This document shows positions 11,071-23,800 of a stretch of DNA of 64,000 bases, in pieces. Positions within the stretch are counted from its first letter, which is position 1. Every line of letters starts with the position of its first letter. This DNA comes from Gnetum montanum (taxonomy: Eukaryota; Streptophyta; Gnetopsida; Gnetales; Gnetaceae). The stretch spans positions 7,449 through 71,448 of the forward strand of contig MNCI01020717.1 in NCBI GenBank assembly GCA_015680685.1. The letters are read 5' to 3'. The position numbers and the translations under genes are program-made. The notes beneath the pieces were generated by a model. That model saw only the letters and a list, made by a program, of their open reading frames with translations. It searched no databases and was not told the DNA's origin.

Positions 11071-12160
11071 TGTATAATGGTTGAAAAAATTAGTGTTGGA
11101 AAACTAGAAATCTCAATGTGAAATAGTTTAAGTCCAAATCCATGGGCCTCGGAAGGATCCAAAGTACCTTAAATGATTTGGCTAATTGATTAAGGACTTA
11201 GGGGGTCTATTATTAGGTGGTGGAAATAAAAATGAGCAAGAAAAATATATAAATGTAAAAATATAATGTTGATACTATAACAAAGAAAAAAGAAAAATAG
11301 TATGGCCAAAGAAAGGAAAATGCAAACTTTGTATTAAATACTGCAAATAATAGTTTAAGAATAGGATTTGAATGCTACAAATCAAGGCTTTCAAAAATCC
11401 TAAGAATAGATTATCTTTTAATGACTAGTGTAGGATGTGGAATGTGTTTTGCACTTTGATCTTCACTTCTCTCTCAATCAATCCTCACTACAATCAATGC
11501 TGCTTCAAAATCTGCTACTCCAACGATCTGCACTAAAAAAAAGCTATGAAAAGGCTACTAGAAATGTCTGGTCTATTACTAAAAGGCTCTATAGCTCCAA
11601 GTGATCTCTTTGCAAAATATTCCAAAGAGTTTTGCCAAAAGATCCTCTATGCAGTGTACCCTCCAAAAGGCTCTTGAAAATAGCATAGATTTTTGTTTAA
11701 ATAAGCCATCAATTGCTAATTCTATGTTGATTTTATTCTAGCAAATTTATGGACATCCTCTACAATATTTTTTATGCTTTTCATGGCCTAAATGTGTAGT
11801 GTATGAGCCACTAGCATTTTTGACTTTTTGGGTCTGAAACATAAGCTTTTTTGACATTTTTCATAACCCAAAATTGTAGTGTATGGGCCACCAACATTTG
11901 GGGCTTTTGCTACCAAATTTGGTAGCATATTTGATATTTTCGCCCTCACACACTAACATAAATTTCATAGCATTTGGACTATATGTTTCACTTTACATAT
12001 TAAAATAGTCCAAAATTCTTACTAAAATAAGGCCACATGGTAGGATTTTTGATGGGTCAACAAGGCAATTGTTTCTACTCTTGAATCCCTATAAAATTAT
12101 AATGAAAGTTCTAGTTACAAGGCTTCTAGTGCATAACATGAATTTTCTTGAGGTGTTTCA
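11071..12160 (-). repeat. 3' LTR of element B
   Basis: The plus strand starts TGTATAATGG and ends GAGGTGTTTCA, so on the minus strand the LTR runs TGAAACACC...ACA. It matches 29358-30434 and 1729-2807. Directly right of it, TTAGCCCATCTTTG is the complement of a purine-rich tract (CAAAGATGGGCTAA), the expected place of the polypurine primer. Confidence 0.8.
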
Positions 12161-13300
12161 TTAGCCCATCTTTGTTTATTATTTGAGGATTAACTCAAGA
12201 GACATAAATAAAGAATGCAAATCACCACTACAGGTTCATCACCAATGCTCCCTCTCTGCATTTGATTCTGTAGCTATCAAATCATGCCTATGAAATAAGG
12301 TCATGATGGAATGTCAAGTGTTTAGGATAAAATGATGGTTACATTGGCTAATTGAATGTTCATGTGGGCTAAAAAGAATTCCAAATGTTTTTACATCATG
12401 TTTATGGCATAATGATGATATATTTGTTAAATAAGAAGGTTTTTGTGCTTTGTGTTGGAACTACTAGTTACTCGATGATGTTTGAAGGAACCAACATTTC
12501 ATTCTTGGACTTCTTTACCCATTTGGATTTTTTTTTCTTTTTTTTTCTTTTTTTTAGAGCCATTAATTTTCTTATATTTAGGCTACATTAGCCTCTTGGA
12601 TTTCTTAGCATTTTCTCTCTTTTTTTATAGGAGCAAAAAATTCATTAGGTTTCATTACCAAGGTCAAACTTTTATTTTGTCACTAAATGAGATGTGTTAC
12701 ATCCAGTGAACTTAATTAGTGGGGCACATCAAAGGAGATGTTACATGACCATGGTGTATGAATGTCAAACATAAGTTTTCATCATCAACAAGATAAGGAA
12801 GGCTAAAGTTTGGCCACAAGGTTATGATTCAAGAGGGGTACTAAAGATGATGTGAGGTAAGCACTGTTGACAAGATTGAATAAGCTAACTGAATCTCATG
12901 TGATAAGATCACATGGTGACTCATATTTGCAATTAATCACATCCTTGCAATGACTACAAGCTCATCCTACAAGTATAACTCCAAGAGGACAATCAACTAA
13001 GTCAAAGAATGTATGCATTTACAAAAGATTACATGAGACAATAGGCAAATATAGGCTATCAAAGGTTAAAATTAGCATAATATGAAATCTCTATGTCTTT
13101 TTTGACATATTTATACAAATTTTGTAGTCTTTTAAGATGCCAAAAAGAGGTATAAGGTCATATAGGCTTGCTTGTTGTAGGCCACTTGGGTTGTCAATAT
13201 CAATCATTCATCCAAACCTGTAAATAGAGTCAAACACAAGCTATAAGAAAATAGGTTAATGTTAGATATGATAACATTTAAGATAGGAATGGTTGACTAG
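12161..13300 (-). other. Region between pol and 3' LTR of element B
   Basis: No coding frame is supported. It aligns with 2808-3870 in element A, including a T-rich tract near 12530-12565 where A has its CT microsatellite. Confidence 0.6.
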
Positions 13301-16300
13301 ATTAGTCAATTCATTCCCATCCATGTCCACTAGTTTGAATGCTCCATTCCCATAAAATTTGATGACCAAGAAAGGTTCTTCCTAATTGGTCGAAAATTTT
13401 TTTGCATGTTGATGAACAACCTTGAGGATAAGATCTTCTTTCTTAACTTTTCACCTATTTAGATCATGACTATATTATTTTTTCTACTTTTCTTGATATC
13501 ATTCAATTTTGGAAAATGTTTGGATTCATTATTCATCCATTGAATCGAGGTCAATGGTACACAACTCCTTATTCTGCTCATTGTTGATGAAGTCAGATAA
13601 AGCTATCCTTAAAACAACTTTAGATCTATAAACCAGGCTATACAGGATGGCACCAGTTGTAGTTCTAAAGGTGTCCTATAAGCCTAAAGTACATAAAAGA
13701 GTTGTTCATGCCACTTGTGTTTGTCATTTCTTAGCATTTTCTTAAGGAGGTTTATGATGGCCTTGTTACTGTCTTCAGCTTAGCCATTAGCTTGTGAATA
13801 GTAGGATGATGAAAAGGAATGTTTAATATTTAATTGTTGACAAAACATTTACATCTGTTGGCTACTAAATTTTGGTGTTTTCTTTGTGATGATCATTAAA
13901 GGTAAGTCAAAATGAGATACAATGTTATCTAAGATAAATTTATAGACTTGTTTTGATGTTATTTTACTTAGAGGAATAGCTTTAACCAACTTTTTAAAAT
14001 ACTCAATTGCAATGATGATGAAGCTATGCCCTATAGAGCATGTAGGAGTTATAGGTCCAATTATATCAATTCTCCATTGTTGAAATGACCACGTGATCTA
14101 AGTAGTATGTAACTCAATCGATGGTACATGTATTAGTTGTTATACTATTGACAAATGTCACAAGTTTTAACTTTTTGTAGGTAGTTTCTTTCCATGTAAG
14201 ACCAATAGTATCTTAAGCATCTAATCTTTGTGGCCATGGCTCTAGGTCCTATATGTCCTCCACATATGCCCTCATGTAACTATTCAAGGACCATATGGGC
14301 TTTTTCCATACTGACACATACTAATAATACACTATTGTAGGACCTTTGACATAATGTATTATTGACTATAATGATATATTATTTTGATCTTTCACGTATA
14401 TCATCCTTTGTAGTGATAGTAAGGCATTTTGGAGGTTCACCATGCATTAGGTGAAACCTCATATCATCATACCACTCTTGTTGAGGAACATTGTCAATGA
14501 TGGCTACAAAGATACCTTCAATGTTCTACATGATGGGAAGAGCAAAGTTCTCAATCAAGAAAGAAAACTTATTAAACACATCAAGCATCATACTTAGGAC
14601 TAATGTGGAAATGGCATTAGCTAAGTTGTTCTCAGCTCAGGAAACATGTTGGATACCAACATCTATAAATTGTAGTAGAAGTATTTTGGATAGGTCACAA
14701 TAAGATTCTAAATGTTTACCTTTGCAAGAATAGACCTAGATTACTTAGTTAACCACTAGTTGCAAATCATCTTTTATCATTAAACATGTAATTACATGAT
14801 TATGAGCTATCATCATTACTTTGATTAATCCTTCATATTCCAATACATTATTAGTACATGAAAATTGAAAATGATAAGAAAAAGATTATACTTCACCATA
14901 GAGTAACATTATGATGACAACAACATTGGTTACATATGTAGTTAAAGCTCTGTCAATGTGCATGATGACCTCATATCCTTAGGATATCTCATTAACAATG
15001 TTGAAATGCTCATAAGGAAGTTCAAGATTTATGGATGTGTTGTTCTTAACTGGGAAAGTGATGAGTTGTGTAGGTACAGCTTGACCCTTCATTGAGGCTT
15101 AGGATATGTAATGTAAGTTAAACTCATTTGTTATGGTCTCTCACCAAACTATTTGGTGACTCTTGTAAATGTTGGTTGTAATGGCTCTTAGTACATTGTC
15201 CTTACATATGACATTGACCTAACTCCTAAAAAGGTAGTGTTTCCATTTCTTCAAAGAGATGACTAAGGCTAAGAAATGCTTCTCAACCTTGGTGTATCAA
15301 CTTTCATAAGCTACCAATCAATGGCTCAAGTAGTAGACAAGTAACTCTGCTCCATCATCTTTTTTCTTTTTCTTTTTTGATAGAGTAAAGAGGCTATGAA
15401 TATTTTAGAGATCACAAGGTAGATATAGAATAGTTTATCTTTCATAGGGAAATAAACAATAGGAAACTATACTAACTCTTGCTTGATATTGTGAAAGGCT
15501 TTTTGGTATTGGTCAATCCACTCATAGTGAACTCTCTTTTTAAGCAAGTATTACATGGATTGTAGCTTCTTCATGAGCCTTGAGATGAACCTATGAATCA
15601 ATTGTAATCTACCTTGTATACCTCATAGTTCCTTAAGGTTACTAGGTGTTGTCATATTGGTTATGGCCTTAACCTTACTAGGATCAACTCATATTCCCAT
15701 CTTAATTACCATTAAACCAAGCACATTATCAATTTTAATGTCAAAGACACACTTCTTAGGATTAAGTCTAAGCTCATACTTAAGAAATCATTAAAGGACC
15801 TAGTTTAAGCCATGAATATGTTTATTGACTATCTTGGACTTTATGGCTATATCATCAACATAATCATTCAATAATCCTAACATGTAGTTACTAAAAATGT
15901 AAGTCATGGCTCATTGATAGGTTACCCTTGTATTCTTTAGACCAAATGACATCATTGTGTAATAGACGGTTCCCCAAGGGGTTATGAAGGTTGTCTATAA
16001 TTGATTCTTTAGGTTAATCCTAACCTAGTTGTATTACAAGAACCCATCCATGAAGGATAATAAGGCATGGCTAGCCACAATATCGATAAGTTGATCAATA
16101 CTAGGCAAAGGAAAATCATCTTTAATGGTTGCCTTGTTGAGATCACAGAAATTGATACAGATATGAATACTCCCATTTTTATTAGGCACTACCACTATGT
16201 TGAACACCGAATTAGCATAATCAATTACTCAGATGAAAGCATCTTGATAAAGCTTCTTGATCTTATCATAGACTACTAGGTCTAGGTATGGTCTAATCTT

Positions 16301-16516
16301 ATGCACCTTTTATTTAACAAGCTAATGTTATGTTGTATTAAAAATGTGTCAAGTCCTGGCATATCTTCATATGACTAAGAAAAGGCTTTAATGTCATCTA
16401 GGGTTCTAGTAGGAAACTTAATTTTAGTGTTTTCTTTTTACCATTATGGATTGTAATAGAAATTTCAACAAGAAAATATTTCATAACGTCTCTAGTATCT
16501 AAATCAAGAGATTTGA
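13300..16516 (-). pseudogene. Gypsy pol of element B: RT-RNase H-integrase
   Basis: Read on the minus strand: RT with FYLPLPSIDQ-type block near 16110-16080, intact YVDD at 15851-15862 and a PKKC block; RNase H with CTNNVLEYEGLI near 14850-14800; the linker and integrase zinc-finger region with GICGGHIGPRAMATKIRCL and CDICQ near 14270-14150; the integrase core with DIIGPI at 14050-14067, ITSKQVYKFILDN, and SQANG..EDSNKAI; and an integrase C-terminal tail to about 13300. The second catalytic Asp position (normally TDNG) reads TKKT, so the DDE triad is broken. Stops are frequent. The N-terminal end continues at 17886-18060 beyond a solo LTR insertion. Domain order RT-RH-INT is that of Ty3/gypsy. 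Confidence 0.9.
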
Positions 16517-16521
16517 CTGTG

Positions 16522-17885
16522 TGAAACACCATCAAAATTTCATGTTTTAACCTTTTCTTGGTCATGTAATCCCTATTCCATGAAAGCTGAGACTAAACTT
16601 CATTGTAAATGTGAAGATTATAGCCCATGAGGTGCAATCTCACATACTTTATACTTTTGAGGCTGAAAGATGCCTCATAAGTGGTCAAAGCCTCATCCCC
16701 CAAGTGAAAAAAGCCATATAATGCCTATATTTGGGCTTGTAGGGAAGGGTTAAAACTACCTTTTGGGATGCCAAAATTAGCATTTTGATGGGTTTTATGG
16801 GGTGTATAGTATTTTCCATGCTGGATATACCTATTGGCAAGTATAATCCACCTACCCTCAAAATTGGGGATATGACATCAATCATGCTTAATATGGAGGG
16901 GTATAATCCTTACCCCCAACATTGCCACTTCATCCCCCCAATGTTGCACCTTCTCCCCAGCATTGATCCAACATGGTTCAATTTTCCAACATTGAACCAA
17001 CTCCAACAAGGATCCTGCATCTCAACATTGTTGTTGGAAGGCCCAACATGGGTAGAAAAAGCTAGCAAGGGTGAAATTCTTGTTTACTATTTTTAGTAAA
17101 TGAAATGATTTGAAAACCCACCATACTTGCATGTAGCAAGAATTTTATCAGTAATCAAGTAGAATTTGTAGCATCAATCAAGCAAAATTTGTGGCCAAAA
17201 CCCTATAAAACCCAATCACCAAGACCATGAATGGGATCCACACTTTTGCATTTTCAGGCATTTTAGCATTTGAGAGCTTTCAACACACATAGAGCTTCTT
17301 GAATCCCTCAACGTGAAACCCATAGCCATTCTTACCCCTATTATTTCCCCTTTGAGATTTGTGACTTTGGCATCAATGTTGAGCACCTTAGAATCCAAAC
17401 TCCTAGTGTTGCTTACTTTTGTGATCCAAATCCCTCCCACCTCTCATCCCCTGCTTCAACAACACTACAAATATAGTGTAAGAGTAGCCAAGATTTGAAA
17501 GCATCACGAGTGTAGAACCTCTAGATCATGGAGCTGATCATAGTAGTTTCAACAAATTCTGGACCCTTGCCCAAGTGAAAGCCCTAATCTCCTCTCAGGT
17601 ACAACTTTGTACACATTTCTAGACTTTGCCTTTATTTTTTTTCAATAAAGTTTACTATTCCATTTATAAGCAATTCAAATTTATTTCTTTTATTTTTAGT
17701 GCATTTACTAGTATATATGAATTTTGCATTTTTCTTTCATAATCTTGTTTTGTCCTCCTTTAAGTCCCTAAGTGATCTACCAGACTGTCCTCCTATTTTT
17801 CACAGAGGTTCTTAGGATCTGAGGTTAAGGCTATTTTGTTGGAAATTCTTGGTTTCTCCAACAATCGAGATTTTCAATCATTACA
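16522..17885 (+). repeat. Solo LTR of the element-D family, inserted in element B pol
   Basis: Starts TGAAACACC and ends CATTACA, 1364 bp. It is flanked by CTGTG (16517-16521) and CTATG (17886-17890), a 5-bp duplication with one difference; the empty site in element A reads CTATG. Its sequence matches the reverse complement of the D LTR, for example GATGGGTTTTATGGGG near 16786-16802. A TATA-like CCCTATAAAACCC near 17201 and AATAAA near 17643 fit a plus-strand LTR. No internal retroelement sequence is present, so it is a solo LTR. It lies opposite in sense to B. Confidence 0.82.
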
Positions 17886-18060
17886 CTATGTAATCAACCC
17901 ATTCTAAGAACTTCTCTATTGAGACTATATGGTCAAATAGGATCTTAGACTAAAGATCTATGCATTCTAAGTTAATTGATCATTCCACATCACCATAAGG
18001 TCCATTTAGGCTCAGAGGTAGGTCAAATTATACCCATGTATCCATTATTTCATCTTGCAT
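17886..18060 (-). pseudogene. N-terminal end of element B pol, separated by the solo LTR
   Basis: The minus strand reads MQDEIMDTWV, FDLPLSLNGPYGDVE and HIVSIEKFLEWVDY, matching the same start in element A (near 6060-5890) and loosely D (MPESLVDCIASIEKTLEW near 55276). These conserved words mark the start of the RT-containing reading frame. It joins the rest of pol at 16516 across the solo LTR. Confidence 0.7.
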
Positions 18061-18119
18061 GTTAACAAAAGCATATTAACTAACATTTGTATTACATACT
18101 TGTCAAATGATGTCAGAAT

Positions 18120-18985
18120 AATTAAAAGTATTACAACAATAAAGCATAACCTAGTCAAACAGGTTTAGACGAAAGTAAAAGAAGGCAAAATAAAGCTAAG
18201 GTCATAACACTATAAACTAAGGCCAAAGAAGTAGATCGAAGTGCAATGATGTGCAAAAAAGGCCAAATGATGCTAAATGATGTAGAATAAGGTTAAATAG
18301 GGGTCTAAGTAGGGTCAAAACCATTCAAAATGATGTAAGATGGGATTGAATGGAGCCTTAATGATGCCAAATGATGTCAAATGGTTGTAGAATAAGATCA
18401 AATGAGGTCAAATGAAGTCAAAATGAGGTCAAATGATGTTTAAAATGATGTAAAATGGTTTTAAAAATGTTAAATGATATCAAATGACACTAAATAAAGT
18501 CAAAACAATACCAAAATGATGTCAAATGATACCAAATGATGTTAAATAATATTGAATGATGTCAAATGACACCAATGATGGCAAAATAATACCAAATGAG
18601 GTCCAATGATATCAAAATGATACCAAATGATATCAAATGATTCAAAAATTATGTAAAATGATGTTGAATGACATCATATGATCGCAAAGTGATGAAAAAT
18701 ATTGTTAAATGATATAAAATGGTGTCGAATGACATCAGATGATGTCAAAATGATGAAAACTAATGTCAAATGATATTAAATGGTGTCAAATGATATCAAA
18801 TGATGTTGAAATAATGAAAAATGATGTTAGATGATATTAAATGCTATTGAATGACACCAAATGATGTCAAAATGATGTAAAATGATGTTGAATAGTGTCG
18901 AATGACACAAAATGATGTCAAAATGATACAAAATGATGTCAAATAATACCAAATGATATCAAATGATGTAGAAGGAGGTTGAACA
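18120..18985. repeat. AAATGATGTC-type degenerate tandem repeat block
   Basis: About 850 bp of near-repeats built from AAATGATGTC, AAATGATACC and AAATGATATC words, with the pattern strongest from 18300 on. Unit length drifts (about 10-20 bases), so it reads as an old, slipped array. It sits just upstream of pol in element B; a shorter version is at 6100-6470 in A. Confidence 0.85.
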
Positions 18986-19059
18986 TGGTCAAAAATAGCA
19001 TTAAATAAAAATATTTATTTTAGGTGATTTTATGGTTAGAATAAGGAAAAACCTAGTAA

Positions 19060-19340
19060 AACCAAGCTATGAATTGTTAAAATAAGCTAAAATTTAGAGA
19101 AAATGGGCCATAAATTACTAAAATAAACAAAAATCTAGTAAAAATATCATAAATTTTTAAAATAATTAAAAATATAGTAAAAAAAGATCATAGATTACTA
19201 GAATAAGTAAAATTCTACTAAAAATAGTTAAAATAGTGAAAAATTTTGTGGAAACTACTAAAGTAACTAAAAATCTAGTGAAAATGGTTAAAATAAGAAA
19301 ACATCTTATGGAAACAAGTTGTACAGTACTAGAATAATGG
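19060..19340. repeat. AT-rich imperfect repeat (CTAAAATAA..AAAATCTAGTAAAAAT)
   Basis: Repeated words such as ATTACTAAAATAAACAAAAA, AAATCTAGTAAAAAT and ACTAAAAATAGTTAAAATA recur about every 30-40 bases. No coding frame is supported. Confidence 0.6.
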
Positions 19341-19379
19341 TTTTTTATGGTCAAATTAGTTGGAAAAGCTTTAATATTA

Positions 19380-20800
19380 TCTTCCTAGCATGTGGGGGTG
19401 ATTCCTATAGCATGTAAGCATTATGTGATAGAAACATAATGTGCATGACCTAAATCCTCAGCATGTGGACATCTTATGTCATATTCATAGCATGTGGGAC
19501 CCATGTAGGTAGCATGTAGGTATCTTGGACTACATCCACAACATGTGGAGCCTTTTTTGGTAACATATGAAGGATTTTGACCATGTTTAAGGCCTGTTTG
19601 GCTTAGTGTGACTGTATCTAGGCTATGTAGTACTGGTTCAGGGCTTGTTTGACCATTCTAGGTACTGTATGAACAAGTTTAGTTATAGATTATGACTTGC
19701 TATTACTCCACACACTATCCCTCACATTGCCATAGTGTATGGGATAGGTCTTTCTAGTGTATGAAATTCAAACCTAGTTTTGACAACATGTGAAGGTCAA
19801 TTTCTTGGTTGATTTTTCTACCTATAGCATATGAGGCTCTTGGTGCTCTATTCTAGGTCTTGTAGGATCCATCAGGTAGCATATGAGCAATTTTGTCCAT
19901 GGTGAATCTTGATGTAGGCCTCACATGCTACCATAGTGGGTGAAACTTGATTCCCAACATGTGGGGTTAAACTTGGCATCCTGTGGGGATTTTTTACTAA
20001 GTTTTTTGCTTATCGAGGCTTCCATGGTAGCATCCAAGCTATGAGGAGAGATATGTAGCTTGTTTAACCACATAGGTAAAGAATGGACTATATTGATAAA
20101 GTTAAGAACTTGTTTAGGCCTCACACACTACCAAAACATATGGAACTTGAATTCCTAGCATGTGATCACTCTTGCTTGAATTCCCAGCATGTGGGGTTTA
20201 AACTGTGAGTGTGTGGGAACTTCTTATGGATGTTTGACATGTTAGAAGCTTTTTGGATTTTTTTCAAGTTTTGGTGGAGACCTATGAGTAGCATGTAAAG
20301 ATATATGATCAAGTTTAATTAAAGAAATTTCTTATTTTTCTCAACACATTGCTTCATACACTAGCACAACATGTGAAGTTCATGTTGGTAATGTATGACC
20401 ATGAAACCAAGTTCCAGACACTAGCAACATTTTGGGCTAGGGGGTGTAGCATATAAGAATCCAAGAAACCTTGGTTGTTGGTCTATGGATCCCACTCATG
20501 ATTAATATTAACTTAGCTATCAGCATATAAGGCTAGAAAGTCAAAATCTCAACCAAATTTCAATGTGTAAGACTATTTTCCTGGTTTAGTATCCAACCAC
20601 AATGTGTGAAGGATTTTTCTTGTCTTGTAAAATATTTCATGAACATTCTATGGGTATCTAAGAGGGATTTTTGCCATTAAAACCCAAATTTGAAGCTTAT
20701 TTTCCTCTTAATCTCCCAAGGGTAGCATATAAGAGATAAAGTTTGTGGATAAAATCAAAATATCTAACATTTTGTAGTAATTTAGGAATTTACTCATCCA
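19380..20800. repeat. Array of dispersed CATGTGG-type words in element B spacer
   Basis: Same style as 6575-7690: AGCATGTGGG, ACATGTGGAGCC, AGCATGTAGG, AACATGTGGGG and variants recur irregularly. It aligns with the A block in order of neighbouring features (between the tandem block and the antisense gene). Function unknown. Confidence 0.6.
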
Positions 20801-20859
20801 TGTGCATAGTGTGGTTGTAGCAAATTTAGATGTTTGAGCTTCTTTCTATAGCACTCAAG

Positions 20860-23800
20860 GTAGAACCCTATGACCATTGTGAGGAAGATTGGATCAATGA
20901 GTTAGAACCCAGTATTGAACAAGGTAGAGGAGGTAGTCTAGATCATCTCTAGGCTTCTAGATCCATATATAGGTGAAGGATCCTCATCAAGGGCTACCAG
21001 GTAGCAATTTTTCTTGTATTTTCCTTCTTTTCAACAAATTTGTGGAAACGTTTTTTCACCTCTAGGCTTGTTTAGGTTGAAATTTTGTACTTTGACTACG
21101 TCAAATTTAAGGTTTAGGCTTTTTGATCATGTTATCAATGAAAATTTGTTTTTTAAGAGTCTTGTGGTAAAGATTTGAATTTTTTTTTCACACCTATACA
21201 CAACATTTATGCCCTATTTGTCATTTGTATGGGCCAATTTTCATCATTTTTTCTAGCCTATGTATGGATAGATCTTCTAACTTTGACTACATACAATTGT
21301 TTGTTAAGGTGTTTTAGCTATCTTGAACATGAAATCAGATTTTTTTGAAAATTTTTTACAATTTTTATGGGTTTTTTCTCAACCTAGTGCACAACGTTCT
21401 TGCCTATATTTCCAAAAGTCTATAGTTTTTACATGGAAAAGTGTGTAGCGTTGGTAATTATTTGATCACATGTGGTTAATGTCCAAGGTTTCCAAGGATA
21501 ATAGATATAGTGTAGAAGGATTTTGGATAAACTTTGGAATTTTTAGAATTGTTTCCAAATTTTTTATTGCAATTGATTTACTACAAAACCTGGTTTTTTG
21601 GGTGAAAATTCAATGAAATTCTAGATTTTTCTACACTATAATTGTAGTGTTGTTGGTGAATTTAGGTTTTTTTAAGCATATTCTATGCATCTACAATTGA
21701 AAATATTTTTTCAAAAAAAAATTCATGGTTTTTCTTAGTCCTAGGATCTATGTTGGTCAACGTAGGTAGGTTTTGGTTGTAGAGTTTTATGATGTTTATG
21801 GCTAGTATTGATAGTGTTGGGTACTTGTCTTGGGTTTTGGTTATTATGAGATTTTTCTAGTTTAATGGCCAATGTATGACACTCTCTAGGATTGATAGGG
21901 TAGTGTATGAGTGGCTTTGGGATTTTTCATGAAAAGGTATTAAGGATCAAGATCCTAGAAGTGGGGTTGAATAAGTTCCCCAATCAAATCAAGTTGTAGC
22001 CACCAAATTAAACATAAAATTTACATGGTTCTCCAACTTGGGTAGTCTACACTTGGAGGGTAGATTCCTTGCATACCTTTGGACTTTTTTTCTTCCAAAA
22101 TGTCGTTAGAGAACACCACGACCTTTACAAGATTTAAGCTGTACTACAAAGAGATTTGTTGATGCGAAATATCTCAACCTCGCAAGGTCCCAAAACCTCG
22201 TAAGGTCTCAACAGACTCAAAATGTGATTTGAAGGGCATCAAACCCTATACAAGCTCTAAGCTCTGCTCTAGAGTTTTTTGTCACTATGAAACCACCCAA
22301 TCCCACAAGGTCCCAACAAGCTCAAAATGTGGTTTCAAGGATCCCACAACCTTTACAAAATTAAGCTCCACTCTAGAGTATTTTGACACTGTGAAACCAC
22401 TCAATCTCATAGGATCTTGACAAGCTCAATATAGATGCCTTCTTGCAAAAAGCACCCATAGGGAAAGAAATAAGGAAAAAGAAAAACAATGAATGAGTGT
22501 AACTCAAATTATAATTCCTTGTACAATGAAGCATAATTCCACTCTCAATCAAATAAATGATGTGACCATTCAAGTAAACAAGTATAGTAACATAAGATAC
22601 ATAATGATGGCTTTGATGTTGACAATTCTTGCATAATTTCCAAGAGTATGAAGTCTACTTATAGCCTCAAAGTTTCTGAAAATAGCTCAAAATTCATGCA
22701 ACAGCGAGTGTAGACATCTCCTTTGAGATTGGGATGTCTTTCTGTATTCAGCTTCAACTCTAGAAAGGCATCTTCTTTCTGAATGGGACATCTCTGGGGA
22801 GATGTCTTCTTTCCAAAGGCAATGTCTCCTATTTTTGGGAGACGTCTTCTTGTGATTGACTTCCTTTCAACCAAGACATCTTATGTTCCTTGGACACATC
22901 TTTTCAACTTTTCAGCTCTAGTTCCTATTACTTTCTCTTGTTGATTTAGCTTCCTCTTAATCTCTAGAGCATATTCATTTAGCTTGTAGTCTTTGTACTT
23001 GTCCATGTCTCATCTTTTCTATGTAGTCTTCATAATGACATCTCTACATACATCTCATTTTCAAACTCAACTCTTGTTCTAAAGTCCTTACTCATTTATG
23101 GCCATACTAGACTACAAACACATTTCTATATTCTCCATTTTCCTTAAGTTTTTGACATACCAAACGGTGAATAAGTATGGTAGCATGTGGGCTCTAAGAG
23201 CCAAGAAAACTTGTGTTTCTTACTTCCACTTTTCCATATTCCCAGCATATGAGAATTTCTTAGATTGTTTGAACACTCTTTTTTTGGAAAATTTCATCCA
23301 TCAAGCCCCAACACTATCAGTTTTGGCTTTATGCTTTGTTAAAAACTCGGTTTCATGTCAACTATTGTGAAAATCCTTTTTTAAGGCCTCACGTGTCAAC
23401 TATTTTTCAAAATGTTCAAGTGGTTTTTTCTTATGCTAAATGCCCATCAAAGTGTCAAATTTAGTTGTTTACTATGTTTATTAGAGTGACAAAGGCTGAG
23501 TTTTGGTTTTCACTAGGATGTCAATTATGTTAGTGGACTTGATTATTTTTTGTATTTTTTGCTGAATGTTAACACTATCATTCTAAAGGATATTTTTATT
23601 TAAATTTTGTCAATTTTTATTTTAATGTTCCTATGGTTTCTATAGTATCATGGTTATGTGGCTTGGCTATGTGTAGGGCATTGCTAAAACCAATTTTAAA
23701 GATCATGGAGTTGTTGGGTATATAGTGTTACAATGGGATGGCTATCCAAAATAACTTAATATCCAACATGAACCTTGACAAGTGCACCCTAGTATGGCTT

